A stretch of 33,039 nucleotides of DNA. Origin: Klebsormidium nitens. Taxonomy: Eukaryota > Streptophyta > Klebsormidiophyceae > Klebsormidiales > Klebsormidiaceae. The notes beneath the pieces were generated by a model. That model was not told where the DNA came from, did no database searches, and saw nothing but the letters and a program-made list of their open reading frames with translations. The translations under genes and the position numbers were made by a program. Below, in pieces: positions 10,034 to 21,900 of the stretch. The stretch lies in the NCBI GenBank assembly GCA_000708835.1, contig DF237719.1, positions 1 through 33,039 of the forward strand, read 5' to 3'. How positions within the stretch are numbered: position 1 is the stretch's first letter; every line of letters begins with the position of its first letter.

Positions 10034-12844
10034 CTAGGCGTTTGACATCCTTTGCTTGGCCTGCAGAAGCTTCTGGCAGGCCTTCTGCCACTTCCAAAGA
10101 GCCAGCCTCTGCCGCTCCTCTATCCGCCCCTCAACCGCGGCCTGCCTCCACGCTGCAAAGTACCCTGCCGCCGACCTCAGACTCCAGACCCGCATCGCAC
10201 GCTTCGCAAGGACGACGCGGCTCGTGCCAAGACCGTCCCGGCAGAACTCGTGCCACGATCGCCAAGCCCGGCTCTGCTCCGAGCTTCTCCACTGAGCAAC
10301 CGTCTGCCGCATCAGACGCCGGCTTTTCCCGTACTCATTACCTACCCGCAAAGCGAATCGGTATGCAGCCTCGACCTCTTCCAGCCGAACTAGAGTTGCG
10401 GCTTGTGAATTCCCCGCGCCCATGGGGCCTTCAACAGCAGACTTCCGGCACTGCCCAATCAACTCTTCTAGCGTGTTGATGCCAAGAGCGCCCAAGCATA
10501 CGTGCTCTTCCAACAGCGCTCGAGCGGGTGCTAATCTCGACTTTGGATGAAGACTCCACCACCGGTGCAGAATGACGAGAACCCCCACATCCACCGCACC
10601 GTCCGGGTCTACCGCCACTAGTCTATCTAACTCCGTCCGTTCCCTAACTAAACCCCGCAGATGGTCCAGCCGTTCCAGTAGCATCCCCAGAACGTTGCTC
10701 GCTAACCGCAGGTCTAGCTGCAAGAGAGTTAACAACACGCTTTCTAAGGAGGGGCAGGCGCTCTCGAGAAAACTCGAAACGGCGCCTTCCTCTCCGCAAC
10801 TCGACAACACTGTCAACCCTTCAACGACGAAGTCCGCCGTTTCCTTTGCTAGCCCCGAGCTTTTCTTTACGGAGGCCCAATCAGTACCACGGCTTGTAGC
10901 GTTCTTCAAAACTCGATCTTCTACGTGTCCTTCTCCGGCCTGCCCCGGCGTGGACAACAACGCACCATCTTCTCCGACTCTGAGCCGCTCGTCCAATGCT
11001 GGAAGTAGTGGGCCGACTTCATCGTTAGGGAAATTTCGACTGGAAACAAGCGCGCCTGCCACTGATCGCCAGAGCTCCCGAGCCGCCGGACTCTGACCCC
11101 CTCTTTCAAGCTCTTTCCCAACTGCAGCTGCGAGGCGTAACAGCGCTTCCTGTGACAGCTGGACCACTTCTAGGGCTCCCAGGTACGACCCAGCCTGAAG
11201 CGCCTCCGCGAGTTGCCGCCAATCCCACGCAGTGAAAGAGCCCGTGTAAGCCCACTCGAGCACGGCCCGAACCCCCGCTGCACTGCACTCCTCTCTTGAG
11301 ACGCACAGCTTAGTGGAGGGCCCCGAATGTACTCTACCATCCTCTACAAGGGGAATGGTCCGCTCGTCATCTTTCTGTGAGGCAAAGCGCACAGCGGCCG
11401 CGAAGTAGGGAACCCGTTGGCACACTATGCAGGCGTTTGCATATACCACTGCACTGCTGGCTCGATCAGAGCTCTGACTCCAACTTTTATGCTCTTCGCA
11501 ACCAGGGAGTTGCCGACTGCTTCCCAGGACTTCGATCACTATGTCACCGCCCTGCCTTCCTTGCAGATCCTCAAAGAGAGCGCCCAAGGACGTGGCGAGG
11601 AGCCCAAGGCCTGCCTGGCCTGAGGCGCTTCCTAGCGGGCCAATGGTTTGGGGGAAACTGTGGTTGATGGAGAATCTAGGCGAGGCTTGAAGGGGCGGGG
11701 CCTTGAGATCTTCAAGGGCTCGCTTCTCCTTCCATTGGCGAAGTAGGTTAGCTGCGGCTTCTCTCTGCTGCCTGCAGTTTCCAAACGGCCAGTCAGGGAC
11801 GAGGACTTCATACGTTATGCCCAATGACATGGCTATCGATGCAATCTGTTTGATACTCTTCCAGCGCCAAGGTCCTGAGTCAATGTAGCTCCTGCCTTGA
11901 GTTTCGTATTCTTCCCAAACTACATTGCAAGATGCTCATAGGCTGGTCTGGCCAAGACATCTCAGAGTCGTTTGAACCAGCCGGTTGGTATCAAGTGAGC
12001 AATCAAACTCTTAAGTCAGGAAGAGTCTGCACTGTACCTATGCTACAGAACAAATGCAATGCTGACCATCTCTGAGGGAAAGGGGGATCTTCCTGCCATA
12101 CCTGTAAACGGTCCAGCCACTAAGCGTTCTGCTGAGGATTCGGGCCCGCCACTGCCTCTGCGCCTGCAGCTCTGCTTGGCACTTTGCAAGCTGATGGTCT
12201 AGAAATGACCGCCTGGGAAGAAGAAAGTATAGAAATAATGCTGTGGCGCTTATAAGTGATGTGGGCGAAGTGGAGGTTTCTCTCTCTTGTAGAGCAAGCG
12301 CATCGGTCAGTTGGTCCCCAAAGAGGGGTCAGTCAAGGTTTGGCAGCCCCCCGGTTCAGTTAACATCGCCCCCAAACATGCTCTATAGCATTGTGAACTG
12401 GTCATCAAAGACGCTTGAAGGTGAGATGCTTGGGGCTTAAGAAAGTGCTCTTTTGGGGGTTTCAGTTCTTCTATCTTTCATAGAACGCGGCATGTGCGCG
12501 AAGTTGCTCAACAGTCTGCAAGAGCTAGCTAGCCTGGTGCAGTCCTTTCTTGGAAGTAAGATACTTTCTTTTACATTTTCAACGTTCCAGAAGTCCCTCT
12601 TTGAGATTGGAAGTAAAATACTTCTTTCACTTTTTCAAGGTTCCAGAAGTTCCTCTTTGACATTGTAAGTTCTCTTTGCTGTTTCCGCCCTTGGTTTGGA
12701 TGGTCTGCATACTTGATGGTTTGTGATGGCTTTTGACTTTCTTACTCACCATTGAATCCAGAAGACGGAGAGGGGGTTGCCGTGCATTCTCCATGCCCGC
12801 CATGCTTGTCGTACTGCTTCTTCAGAAGGAGGCTCCTCGTCCAT
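10034..12844 (-). CDS. BTB/POZ-like protein with flanking Trp-rich repeats
   Basis: Minus-strand exons: 12844-12750, 12212-12102, 11891-10034; GT-AG, phase-consistent, 687 aa. A BTB/POZ-like domain lies at about 185-290: it opens DIVIEVLGSS, has an atypically long insertion (about 200-217), then ACIVCQRVPYFAAAVRFAS, the counterpart of the usual A-VLA-RS-YF helix, and finishes VRAVLEWAYTGSFT. Helical Leu/Ala-rich sequence like a BACK extension follows. Both ends are Trp-rich: N-terminal QAWRAWR, FWIQW, RQWRARI and GWTVYR (15-69), and C-terminal RAWRSWHEFC, AMRVWSL, YFAAWRQAA and LALWKWQKAC (about 590-680). These resemble Sfi1-type centrin-binding helices. BTB domains mediate dimerisation and cullin-3 binding, so a role as a cytoskeletal or centrin-linked adaptor is possible but inferred. 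The first exon starts MDEEPPSEEA; it was found by phase and a GTGAGTAAG donor. Confidence 0.75.
12551..12664 (+). repeat. 57-bp tandem repeat, two copies
   Basis: Copies at 12551-12607 and 12608-12664 both begin TGGAAGTAA and share GTTCCAGAAGT, differing at a modest number of sites. They lie within intron 1 of the minus-strand BTB-like gene. Confidence 0.8.
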
Positions 12845-13417
12845 TCTGGAACATATGTCAAGCTAATACGCCAAGCGACCGCTCCCAGAACGTTTGGACA
12901 CACATACGGCGAATACTTCAGGATCAAGCAATGGGGGCTCTGCGGGCCTGTCCTTGGAGATTCACAGGTTTCCTAGATACCTAGGTACTCCGCTTCTGTC
13001 ATCGAGGAACCTGAACGCAATGCGGCCGGGCGCCAAAGCCAGGTTGCGGCAGGCTCAGGCCCAGCTGGAAGAAAGAGTCGGACAGCCCAGTGCGTTTGCA
13101 GACCAAGAAATTAGGGTTTAGAAAGACATGGGACAAGGTCAGGTTGCATCTCATCCGTCCATTGGAGAACGACTGGTTTCCGACGTACGCTTCGCATCCA
13201 CCTTGTGGGGCGATGGGCGTCCTCCGTTGACCAGCCCTAAAGCATTGCCCCAGCGCCATATGGGGCCTGAGAGAAACCATGGCTGCGGCAGCATTGTAAT
13301 TTGAGCTACACGAGTACATATCAGAGTTCCTCGCTTGATTTTGCTTGCTGAGGCGCTCTTTGCAGTAGTGATCCATTGCAGGCTACTGCATGGAACATTA
13401 TTGCTGGAGTCTACTCC
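12845..13417. other. Bidirectional promoter region
   Basis: The 573 bases between the divergent starts of the BTB-like gene (minus) and the metallo-hydrolase gene (plus) must hold both promoters and 5' untranslated regions. No TATA box stands out. A plus-strand frame ending at 13121 has a charged tail but no start or splice partner that I can support. Confidence 0.55.
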
Positions 13418-16400
13418 ATGGCGGCTGCTTTGCACTTGGAGAGAGGCTGCTTGAAAGCCTGGGCTCATGCAGGGGCTCGAGAGGCTAGGATGAGTAGCAC
13501 GTTGTATGCTCGTCCTGCTGCATCAATCTGCAACAGGGCGTCAACGTCAGTCCTTGTGGAAAGATCTCCAGCAGCTTGCATGTCAACTGCCTCATTGGGA
13601 ATGATGCCCAGTACCCAAATACCAAGCGGAGAACGTAGTGATCCAAGAAGTATTGCAGCAGCTTGTGGGACATTGTTTTCTAGACTGACGCAGCCAAAGC
13701 TTTCTGCATTGAAGAGGGGTGAATTTGCACCACCACCTAGAAAACACCTCATAGGTCCTCCAGGAGCAGCATCAGTTGATACTCCTGTAGTCCTGCAAGA
13801 CTTTGCGAGCCAGCAGCTGCACAAAGGCATTCAAAGGAGATCTCTGACAGTCTGTGGTTCTGCACCAAACAATCAGGCAAGTGTGCCAGCTACCCGTCAG
13901 TTGTTTTTGATCACTGTGTTTGACTTTTCTTTTCTGCTTCAAACCTTTGATAAGTTTACTACATTGTACCAACTCAATGTTCACAGTCTCTCAGCATGTA
14001 AACCAAGGTTATTCAACTTCAAACTTCTAATGCAAAATTCATTCAACAGATAGCGGATGGATTCTTGACACCAGGGCCTGCACCAACTGAGAAAGGGTCA
14101 GATCTTATATTCATTGGCACGGGGACAAGTGAAGGCGTCCCACGAGTCAGCTGCCTGACGGACCCAGAGCGTCAATGCCAGGCAAGTCCCTCTTCGCGCT
14201 GCCGAGACTCTTAGTTGTTCAGTTGAGTCAGCTTCTCTGACCAACAGCAGCAACTCAGCTACACACTTGCCAGATGCGCAAGCTTACATTGCTTACATTA
14301 GAGATTATCCTCTGTTCGTAGTGTACTTGGAAAGCTGACGATGCAGACAGCGTCTCTGCAGATCTGTTCAGATGCGGCTCGGCCTGGGAGCAGAAACAGG
14401 AGGAGGAACACGAGCCTGATGATTCGTTATGAGCATCCCGATGGTCGGAGGAGGAACATTCTGATTGATGCGGGCAAGTATGAGCCAACACCCTGGAACA
14501 TTCTACCTATCCGACGCAGAGGGGAAATTGACAGAGACACAGCTTACTTTTGACTAGCAAGTCTGTGCTTCGAAGTTGGGGATCAGGTTTGTACTTGCAT
14601 AAGTGTTCCTGCTCAGACACCAAGTTTGGGAACTACAGCATAGAGCCTCTGCTTCAAAGGAGCACACTCAAAGGAGCAGGTTGTCTGCCCCTTCTTCTAG
14701 ATGGCAACATGAGAAAGTGTTTCTCTGATGTGAATGCTTTTGCATACTCTTACAAATTGCTTCTGCTTCTGGCCCAGGTTCTTCTACCATAGTGCCCTGC
14801 AATGGTTCCCGCAACTCGGGTAAGTGGAAGCCACCGAACCAGCAATGCCTAGCTTTTTGTGGGACATGTATAGTAGTACGTTAACGGGAGTACCAATGAA
14901 GGTTCCTTTAGACTAGTGAATAGCTGTTTCAGATTTTTGTCTATCCTGGATCGTTTAAAATCATCTCTGGCCTCAATTCTAAGCACATTTTAACACAAAA
15001 CTCCTCTTTGTCTCACAATCAACTGCCAAGATCCCTTTGTTCCCGTGACTACTTATCCAGAGGCACATTGTTGAAAGTTTGGCTTTGTCATCACATGAAA
15101 CATCGTTCCTGCTCCTATCGTACAGGATCAGACAACTAGACGCCCTTGTAATTACGCACAGCCACGCTGATGCAATAGGAGGTGAGCCGCACGCCCACAG
15201 AATCATCTCTGACCAGTCGTTCAGGAACTCAAAGATGGAGCGGTTCCCTCTTCTCGAATACCGACTGGGTTTCACATCATAGCAGGTGTAGATTGGACTT
15301 GAAAGTATTTGGTACCGCTTTTGTTTCAATGGAGGTCGATATGAACGGAAGCTTAAGTTTTGATGCCGACTGTTCAAAGAAGTGATTTGGTTACCACAGG
15401 CTCCCTCTGGCATGCTTGGAGGTTCGGACGCTAAGTTGTATTTAATCAGAGTTTCTTGCGAGCAGGGATCCAACTCGTCATGCTGTTGAGCAAAACCTTT
15501 CTTCTCCTTCTCCTAATGTTAACAAAGGTCCTCATCGATCTTTTCAGGACTCGACGACCTGCGAGACTGGACGAACAACATCCAAGACAAGGTTCCTATC
15601 TATGTAGCACCACGCGACCTCGAGGTGGGTCTCGAGGCATGGTGCTTGGAGCTGCTGACGCTCGTTACAACGAGCATATGCCTGTCTCCCTCACCAGTTC
15701 TCACTAACATATTTGGTTGGTTTTGACAGTCTGCTTATGGACGCAAGAGTGCAAACATCTGTTTTGAAAGGCTCGTGCTTTCTGGTCCTCCGAACATGCC
15801 GCTGCGATCTGTTGGCTCTGCCTTGAACCCAGGTGCGTCTGTAATCGCAGGCTTTCACCAAAACAAAATGCCCTCTAAGGTCTCACGGAGTCACCGGAGG
15901 ATGCTCGTCCACTCACTGCAAATCTGCTAAGCTTTTGCTCGTCAGCATCCTGAACAGTTTCGCAAGTTTCACCTTGACGCAGGTGATGGGCAGGACGCAC
16001 TACTATCTTGTGGACCCGAGCGTCATCACCAAGGGCACCGCCGTGTCTACGCTGGACTTCAAAATCATGCCTGAGACGCCCTTTTCGGTTCAAGGCCTAC
16101 AAGTAAGCGGGCAATTCTTACAGAGAGTACTCGACTGTTCATCCGGCTTCCGGACGGTCTCAAACCCAGCCTTTGTTAGACGATCATATTCCCTGTCTCG
16201 GCCTCAAGTTCTTTCGAACATTCTTCTCCGTGCAATACGAAGTCCGTGGTAAATCTGCTTCGCCTCTTGCAGGACAAGAAGATGCTCAACATTGTAAAGC
16301 CGAACCATGTTTCGCTTCCTCGCAGATAACTCCGCTACCCGTCTGGCATGGGAAAGGATACAAATCGCTTGGGTTTCGCTTTGGAAACATCTGCTACATA

Positions 16401-17742
16401 AGGTATGATCTTTGGGCTTGGCTTCGTGAAGTGTTGCTCGGCTGATTCACAGCTTGGATGTCTCTTGGAAGAGGGTCCAGGGGCGTATTGAGACGTTTCG
16501 ATGCTATTGTGCCCAACTGATACAAAACATTCTTGCCATAACCTAGCACAGCCCACTCGAGAGCCTTGCTTTCGAACCAGGCCTGCATGAAGAATTACAA
16601 AGCCTCCCTCACCAGTTTTGAGTGCAGATGCTCCGGGATCCGGAATCGTCTCCGGAACCGGAACTCTCTTCCAAGACTGATGAGAAAAGCTCCGTTCTCC
16701 TTTCAGTGACGTCAGCAAGATACCCGAGGAAACGTACCCGCTTCTCCAAAATTGCGATCTGCTCATTCTTGTGAGCTCCCCAACCTCTCTCTAGCTTGCT
16801 TCCACTCCTTTCTGAAATCCGCTGGGGTAAATCGTTGGCATTCTGCACTTTACGAGAAGTTGGTTCGTCTGACTGGATGAGAAAGAAGGTGTCAAGTCAA
16901 CCATCCTTGTCTTATTCTGCAATGGGCCGCGCGACTCGTGAGGACGCAACTGTGCGAGGTAGGTAGAATCATCGGCGAAATGACTGTTGGTGCGTTTTAG
17001 CACTCTTCTCAGGTTGCTAGTTGGGTCTCCTTGACCCAATCCATTCGCGGGCACCACCTTTAGTCCAATGCCAGGTGACTTGAAACAAGAAAGGGCAGGT
17101 ACTAGAGGGATCCTGACGTCAGCTGCTGCCCTCACCCGGTCTGCAGGATGCTCTGCGGCCTGATGGCGGCAGCAGTACGCACTTCACTCTCCCGGAGTCA
17201 CTTGACGAGGTGCGGAAGATCAGGCCGCGACGGACTTTGTTTACAGGTGAGGCTTCTTGCTCGCAGCAAACGTTTTGCATGATGAATCGAGCCGCATTCA
17301 ACAGAATCATGCTATCCTATTCTCGTGTCGAGCGCATACGACCTCAAATCGACGAAACGTCGAGACGCGAGAGTCGCTGTTCCTACTTATGCGGCTCTTT
17401 ATTTTCAGCATCAATCCTTTGCCTCTGAAGCGTTTCGGTTGTTAAGTGTCTCGTAATCAGATTGAGAGTACAGCAGTTACTAACGGCACGGCTCAGCCAC
17501 TTGAGCTTGGGTTTCGGACCTTGGTACGCTTCATCTTCCTCTTTCAGGTCCCCTCGATTCTGTGCCCTATGCGAATCATTTGTCTTTGCATATTGTGAGG
17601 CTGACAATCGTGTCTGGCTGCAGGCATGATGCACAATATGGACCATGACGAAATCAACAAACAATTGGCGTTGCTGCGAGAGAGCGAAGGTATTGTAGCA
17701 GAGCTGAGTTACGACGGCATGAGGATACCTATCTCCTTGTAA
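13418..17742 (+). CDS. PhnP-like metallo-beta-lactamase-fold hydrolase
   Basis: A plant metallo-hydrolase of the At1g30300 type, related to PhnP phosphodiesterases; its substrate is not known to me. Exons: 13418-13876, 14050-14181, 14362-14477, 14778-14819, 15126-15181, 15548-15624, 15983-16102, 16326-16402, 16707-16770, 17147-17246, 17624-17742; 453 aa, all in phase. Residues 1-150 are Ala/Ser/Arg-rich and look like an organelle transit peptide. The fold starts DLIFIGTGTSEGVPRVSCL and has a CQIC pair. Metal ligands expected for the family: H261, H263 and D265 in THSHADAIGG, H342 in PVWHG, D361 in YISDVS and H418 in GMMHNMDH. The usual final His of HxHxDH is Ala266, as I recall for this subfamily. 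The C-terminus is ELSYDGMRIPISL. Exons 1 and 2 both end CAG followed by GCAAGT, i.e. GC-AG introns; the second is fixed by the conserved QCQICSDAARPG junction. Exon 4 is only 42 bases. Confidence 0.92.
15730..15832 (+). other. Candidate cryptic cassette exon in the metallo-hydrolase gene
   Basis: Within the 15625-15982 intron, 103 bases lie between a TTTTGACAG acceptor and a CCCAG-GTGCGT donor and are open in the incoming frame. The flanking exons already join to the conserved RDLEVMGRTHYYLVD, so this is not a normal exon. Being 103 bases, its inclusion would shift the frame to a stop in the next exon. Confidence 0.25.
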
Positions 17743-18981
17743 CGTCGTCAATAATGGTCCTTCCCTTAGCCCAAGTTGTAAAGAGAGCTTCATTAAGATT
17801 CTTTGTCTGGGACACACTATCCAGTCGGACTCCGTGGTTTTATGAGGTATAACAAACATCATGATCTGGAGTTGGGTGCTTTTCTTCGAAAAGCACAACT
17901 GCTGAGCAGGAAGAGGAGAATGCTTCTCCAACGACTGGGCCTTATATCTGGTGCTACGGTCTTGCATTTTTGTTGATATCCAAGCTTCATAAATCTTAGG
18001 CTTACAAATTACACTGCTCTCCATGTCTTTTCTTAGAATCGGCTCCTTTACAAATACCGCTGGCTTCGTGTGCGGGTTGATACTGCCTGACTCGTCCTGT
18101 ACGACGCTATCGCGCGCTACCAGCCGCAGGCCTTACGTGACCTGGGTGGGCCATGGAGCATAACCTGAAGTGTGCTGGTGCATGATCGCGATGGGCGCGG
18201 GCCGCGTCCACTGTCCGACCCAACGGTAGCGCCCGGGGTTCAGGGGTTTAAGGCAGGATCGGACGGTCAAAGGTGACCGTACGAGATCCGTCCGGACTCC
18301 GACGGTTATTGGTACCAGTTGGATCGACCGCTCGAAATGATTGTCCCCGTCTTGAAATCGACGTCAAGAGAGGTCCTCTTGACCTTCTGTGCGCGTACAG
18401 TTCATAGGTTGTATGGCGTTGAATGCAGCTAGGTTCTGCGACGGAGAACTTAAGCCTACCATTACCTATCTAATAAAGTAAGGTAGGTACCTACTACCAT
18501 GGGTACGGTAGTACGGTATGTACGACTACCGCCGCCGGTGTACCAGTGCCTATGTACATCCTAACAGTACCGTACGTGTGGCTACAGCTGTGACATGCAA
18601 GACTTTGCTCAAAGTCTCGTGCAGGACACTTGTAGGTACCTTGGCCGGGTGGCAGTTAACTCACACTACATGGTTTGTAAGTGCTGCATTCCTGAAGTGC
18701 GCCCGTGATCAATCTTTGTTTGTGCCCGTACCAACCAGATAGGCCGATACCGCCTACCTACCTAGATATGGTGGCGGCGTGCTTCTGAGTAGGAGTGTCT
18801 GAGAAGGAGTTCAAGCTCAGGATTGAAGAACAGGAGAAGGCTCGTTGCACCACCTTTGAGCTGTGAGGTTTTGTTGGAGCTGGTCGCTCTTTTCTTTACC
18901 CTTTTTGCCAAAATCCTGTCGCTCAAACCGGCCAAGGTCCTTCCCAGGCTGCTGCATGGCAATTCGCCAGCTGACGTAGCC
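17743..18981. other. Intergenic region upstream of the EH gene
   Basis: Spacer of 1239 bases in tandem orientation: the 3' end of the metallo-hydrolase gene and the promoter region of the EH-domain gene. The left part is AT-richer; 18180-18340 is GC-rich with repeated CGGACGG/CCGTCCGG-type words; 18395-18735 is crowded with GTAC cores (separate entry). An antisense frame of 213 codons (18024-17383) overlaps the last hydrolase exon and is judged spurious. Confidence 0.5.
18395..18731. promoter_or_regulatory. Cluster of GTAC core motifs
   Basis: Eleven GTAC words occur at 18395, 18487, 18503, 18511, 18520, 18540, 18554, 18567, 18572, 18636 and 18728, nine of them within 153 bases; about one per 256 bases would be expected. 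Two more lie just upstream, near 18272 and 18312. One sits in the 12-base palindrome GTAGGTACCTAC (18484-18495). GTAC is the core bound by plant and algal SBP-domain factors, including the copper regulators CRR1/SPL7. A regulatory role for the downstream EH gene is inference; local simple-sequence drift is the alternative. Confidence 0.4.
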
Positions 18982-21900
18982 ATGGCATTACTTCCACCCC
19001 CACCGCAGAGAGGGCAGCGCCTCAGCTTCCTGGGCACGTCATTGTGGACGCTGGACAGCGTGGACTCACTGATCCTTCCAAACGAGAGAAGAAAGTACGA
19101 GCAGCATTTTCACCAGCTAGACGCAGACCGAGATGGGTTTGTGCAAGGTGGGTCATTTGCAACCAAAGCTTCTACTTGTCTGTCTCTTGTCAGATTGCCC
19201 CCTAGACAAGCTAGATGCTCCACAGACTCTGTGTCATATTCTAGCTCTTGTGTGATCTCCCTTCTTGAAAAAGTATGATATGTGACAAAGCTGGCCAGTT
19301 AGGCAAGGATATCAGCTGACATTGAGCAATGTCGACCAGATTGGACCTGGTGAAAGATATGCTCTTTTGTTGGTCGTTGCCGAATATGGAGCTCAGACTG
19401 AGTTGGCATTTGGACTCAGACGCAACGCGTTGTGTTTGAAGCACCTTGTGGAAGGGTTTTAAAGCGTGCTCTTTACCGTGGCTAAACATCTACGCAGTCT
19501 TTTACCAAAGAAAATGGGCACTATAGTTACCCCATGCTGAGACCTGCATTTTGCCCGCCAGCTGACCACTTAGTAGAGTTCCATTTGTTTTGCCCGTCAC
19601 GTTCTGTGCTCCGCTTTCCTGGCCTGCCTTCACTTCCATTCAGGAGCCTGAGAAGTCGACTGTAACTGTTTTCTATCTTGTTGCAATTCTAGCCTGCTGA
19701 TGGCGCGATCTGGCCAAGCTCTTCAGGGATATCAATAAACCATCCGGCCCTCACAAATACTCCCCTCGCCACGCAGCTCCTGAGGGCAAGCACCTGCTCG
19801 CCCGCTCCAAAATCCCCGCGCGCATCATCGACGAGATCTGGGCCTTTTGCAACACGCCGCGCTCCTCGGGTCTCTCCTGCCGGGAGTTCACATGCGCCAT
19901 GCACCTCACCTTCCAGGCCATGCATGTGACGAGCTCCGCTTTGGGGGGCCAGCCCCAGCAGGCAAATGCGACCCCCCAAAGTGGAGAAACGAAGACGCCG
20001 GTCGTGCCTCCCCCTTGGTTGTTGGCGGCTCAGCAGGAATATAAGAGCAGTCAGATGGTGTCCCCTGTTACCACCCCCCCACCAAGAAAACCCAGTGTAA
20101 ATACCGCCCCTGGAGTGATCCAGCCCGCTAGTGACAAGCCAGAGAACTGGGAGAGGTTCTCCCCAACAGGGCCGGGAAGTGGGTTTTCAAATGTGGGCCA
20201 GGGTTTTGTGCCTGCAAACCAAGGTGTTAGCTTCGTCGGTAGCGGGTTAATAAGCCCGGAGGTCCTCCCGACACCCTGGGTTACGTTCGACTCCGGCGAT
20301 AACCACCGGCGCCTGAACCGGCACACGTCCATGCCAGAAAGCCAGCTTAACCCCGTCTGGTCAACAATGACCCAAAACCGGGGCTTCCGGGAACGACAGC
20401 CCTCGGGTCCGTTTGCACCGCAGCCTGCAATTTTCCAGGGGGGGCAAGAGCAAGCCTTTGAGAGGACCCTTTCCCCAGAGCCCAAGGACCCCCTGATAGG
20501 CACTCAGCCGGATATGATAAGCCAGCGGAGCGCTCGGTTGAGGCGGCGGCCAATGACGTACGAGATCGGGAAGCGCCAGCAGAAGCGGCGCACCCGTTCG
20601 TTGTACGGTACCCTAAGTGAGGACCTTACTTTGTATTCCGTGGAGAACAGCGATAGTGTGCAGATCAAAGGAGGGGCGCTCAGCCCAGTTCCCGAAATGG
20701 TCGATTCACTGCCCCCAGTCGCCGTAGAGGACACAAGCTCTGAGAATGTTACGGAATTTCAATCGCTCCAAGCGCAAACGAGCGCTGAGGCTGAGATCAA
20801 TAACCAAACTCCTCGGGCGCGAACAAGCAGCTTGACGGAGGCGAAGCCTTCCGGGCAGTCTCTGGAAAGCCAAGAGCATTTGAAGCAGAGCACCGAAATA
20901 CTAGAGGTCGTTGGGTTGACAAACAAGCTTCGGGAAGAAGAAGAGGTGCTGCAAAAGGAAATTGTAGAGGCAAGAGGCGAGGAGTCGGGGCTCCAGAAGC
21001 GGTTGGAAGAAGTGACGGCGGAGAAGAAGGAAGTGGAGGAAACAATTGGAAGGGGAAAGAACGAGCTGCAACAGCTGCGGTCGAATGTGGACGATCGACG
21101 AGCGGAGCTGACGCGACTGGAAGACGAGGTGGGTTTCTGGAGCTCTTAAGTTTTATGCTTCGTTTTGGGCTCTTCCCTTCTGTAATGGTTGTCTTTGTTT
21201 CTGTATTAGTTCCGGGGGCTCTTTGTTTCTTCTCTTAACTGTGGCCTGCAAAGTTCTTTCATGTTCGATTATGAGACAGGATCCGGCTCATGCGAATCGC
21301 AGAAGTCTGCGGGTTCCGTACTTCCAGCCTTTTGCATTGCCACGGGTTATTGTGTTCAGTCGCTTGGGTGCCATTCTGCAAGTCGACTTCTGAGCGCAAC
21401 TTGAGCTCGCGTCGAACGATGAAAAACTGACATACATCAAAATGGCAACTGCCGGATGATGAAGCGGGTCAAACATGTGCACTTTTGCCACAAGATTCAA
21501 GTGTCACGTATTTGCGAGAAAGCTACAACCAATAAAGCGCGAAACCCTGGTGCGCCAGGTCTGCTGCTTCGATCGCAAGCGGTTCGCGGACTGATAGTGC
21601 AGACCCAAAGAGATTGCAGGTTTGGATACTGTGATTGTTTTCAGAAGCGACTCCGGGCCACGTTGAGCTTACTTGCTCGCCAAGTGTACATCGAGTGAGC
21701 ACTAATATCGAAGCATCTTGTGTGAATCTGACACACATCATAAGAGCGAAATACAGATGGCGCATACGTTGACAGCCCACTCAATGTTGAAGGAACGTCC
21801 ATCAAGTGAAGGACCAATAGCTTGCTTACTCCCAGTACTTAATTCGCAGATGCACGATCTCAAGCGGAAGCGCAGTCAGCTTGATTCCGAGAAAGACAGC

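Noticed and set aside
13022-13121. Charged plus-strand frame (KARLRQAQAQLEERVG)
   Set aside because: No supported start or in-phase splice to the hydrolase gene; it lies in the divergent promoter.
17383-18024. 213-codon minus-strand frame
   Set aside because: It overlaps the conserved last exon of the metallo-hydrolase and shows no domain or partner exon.
19693-19776. In-frame TGA (19698-19700) if EH-gene exon 2 starts at the TTCTAG acceptor
   Set aside because: A later acceptor (CCACGCAG, exon from 19777) keeps phase, avoids the TGA and gives an EH domain of exactly the expected spacing (DGFVQ-APEGKHLLARSKIP), so no readthrough is needed.
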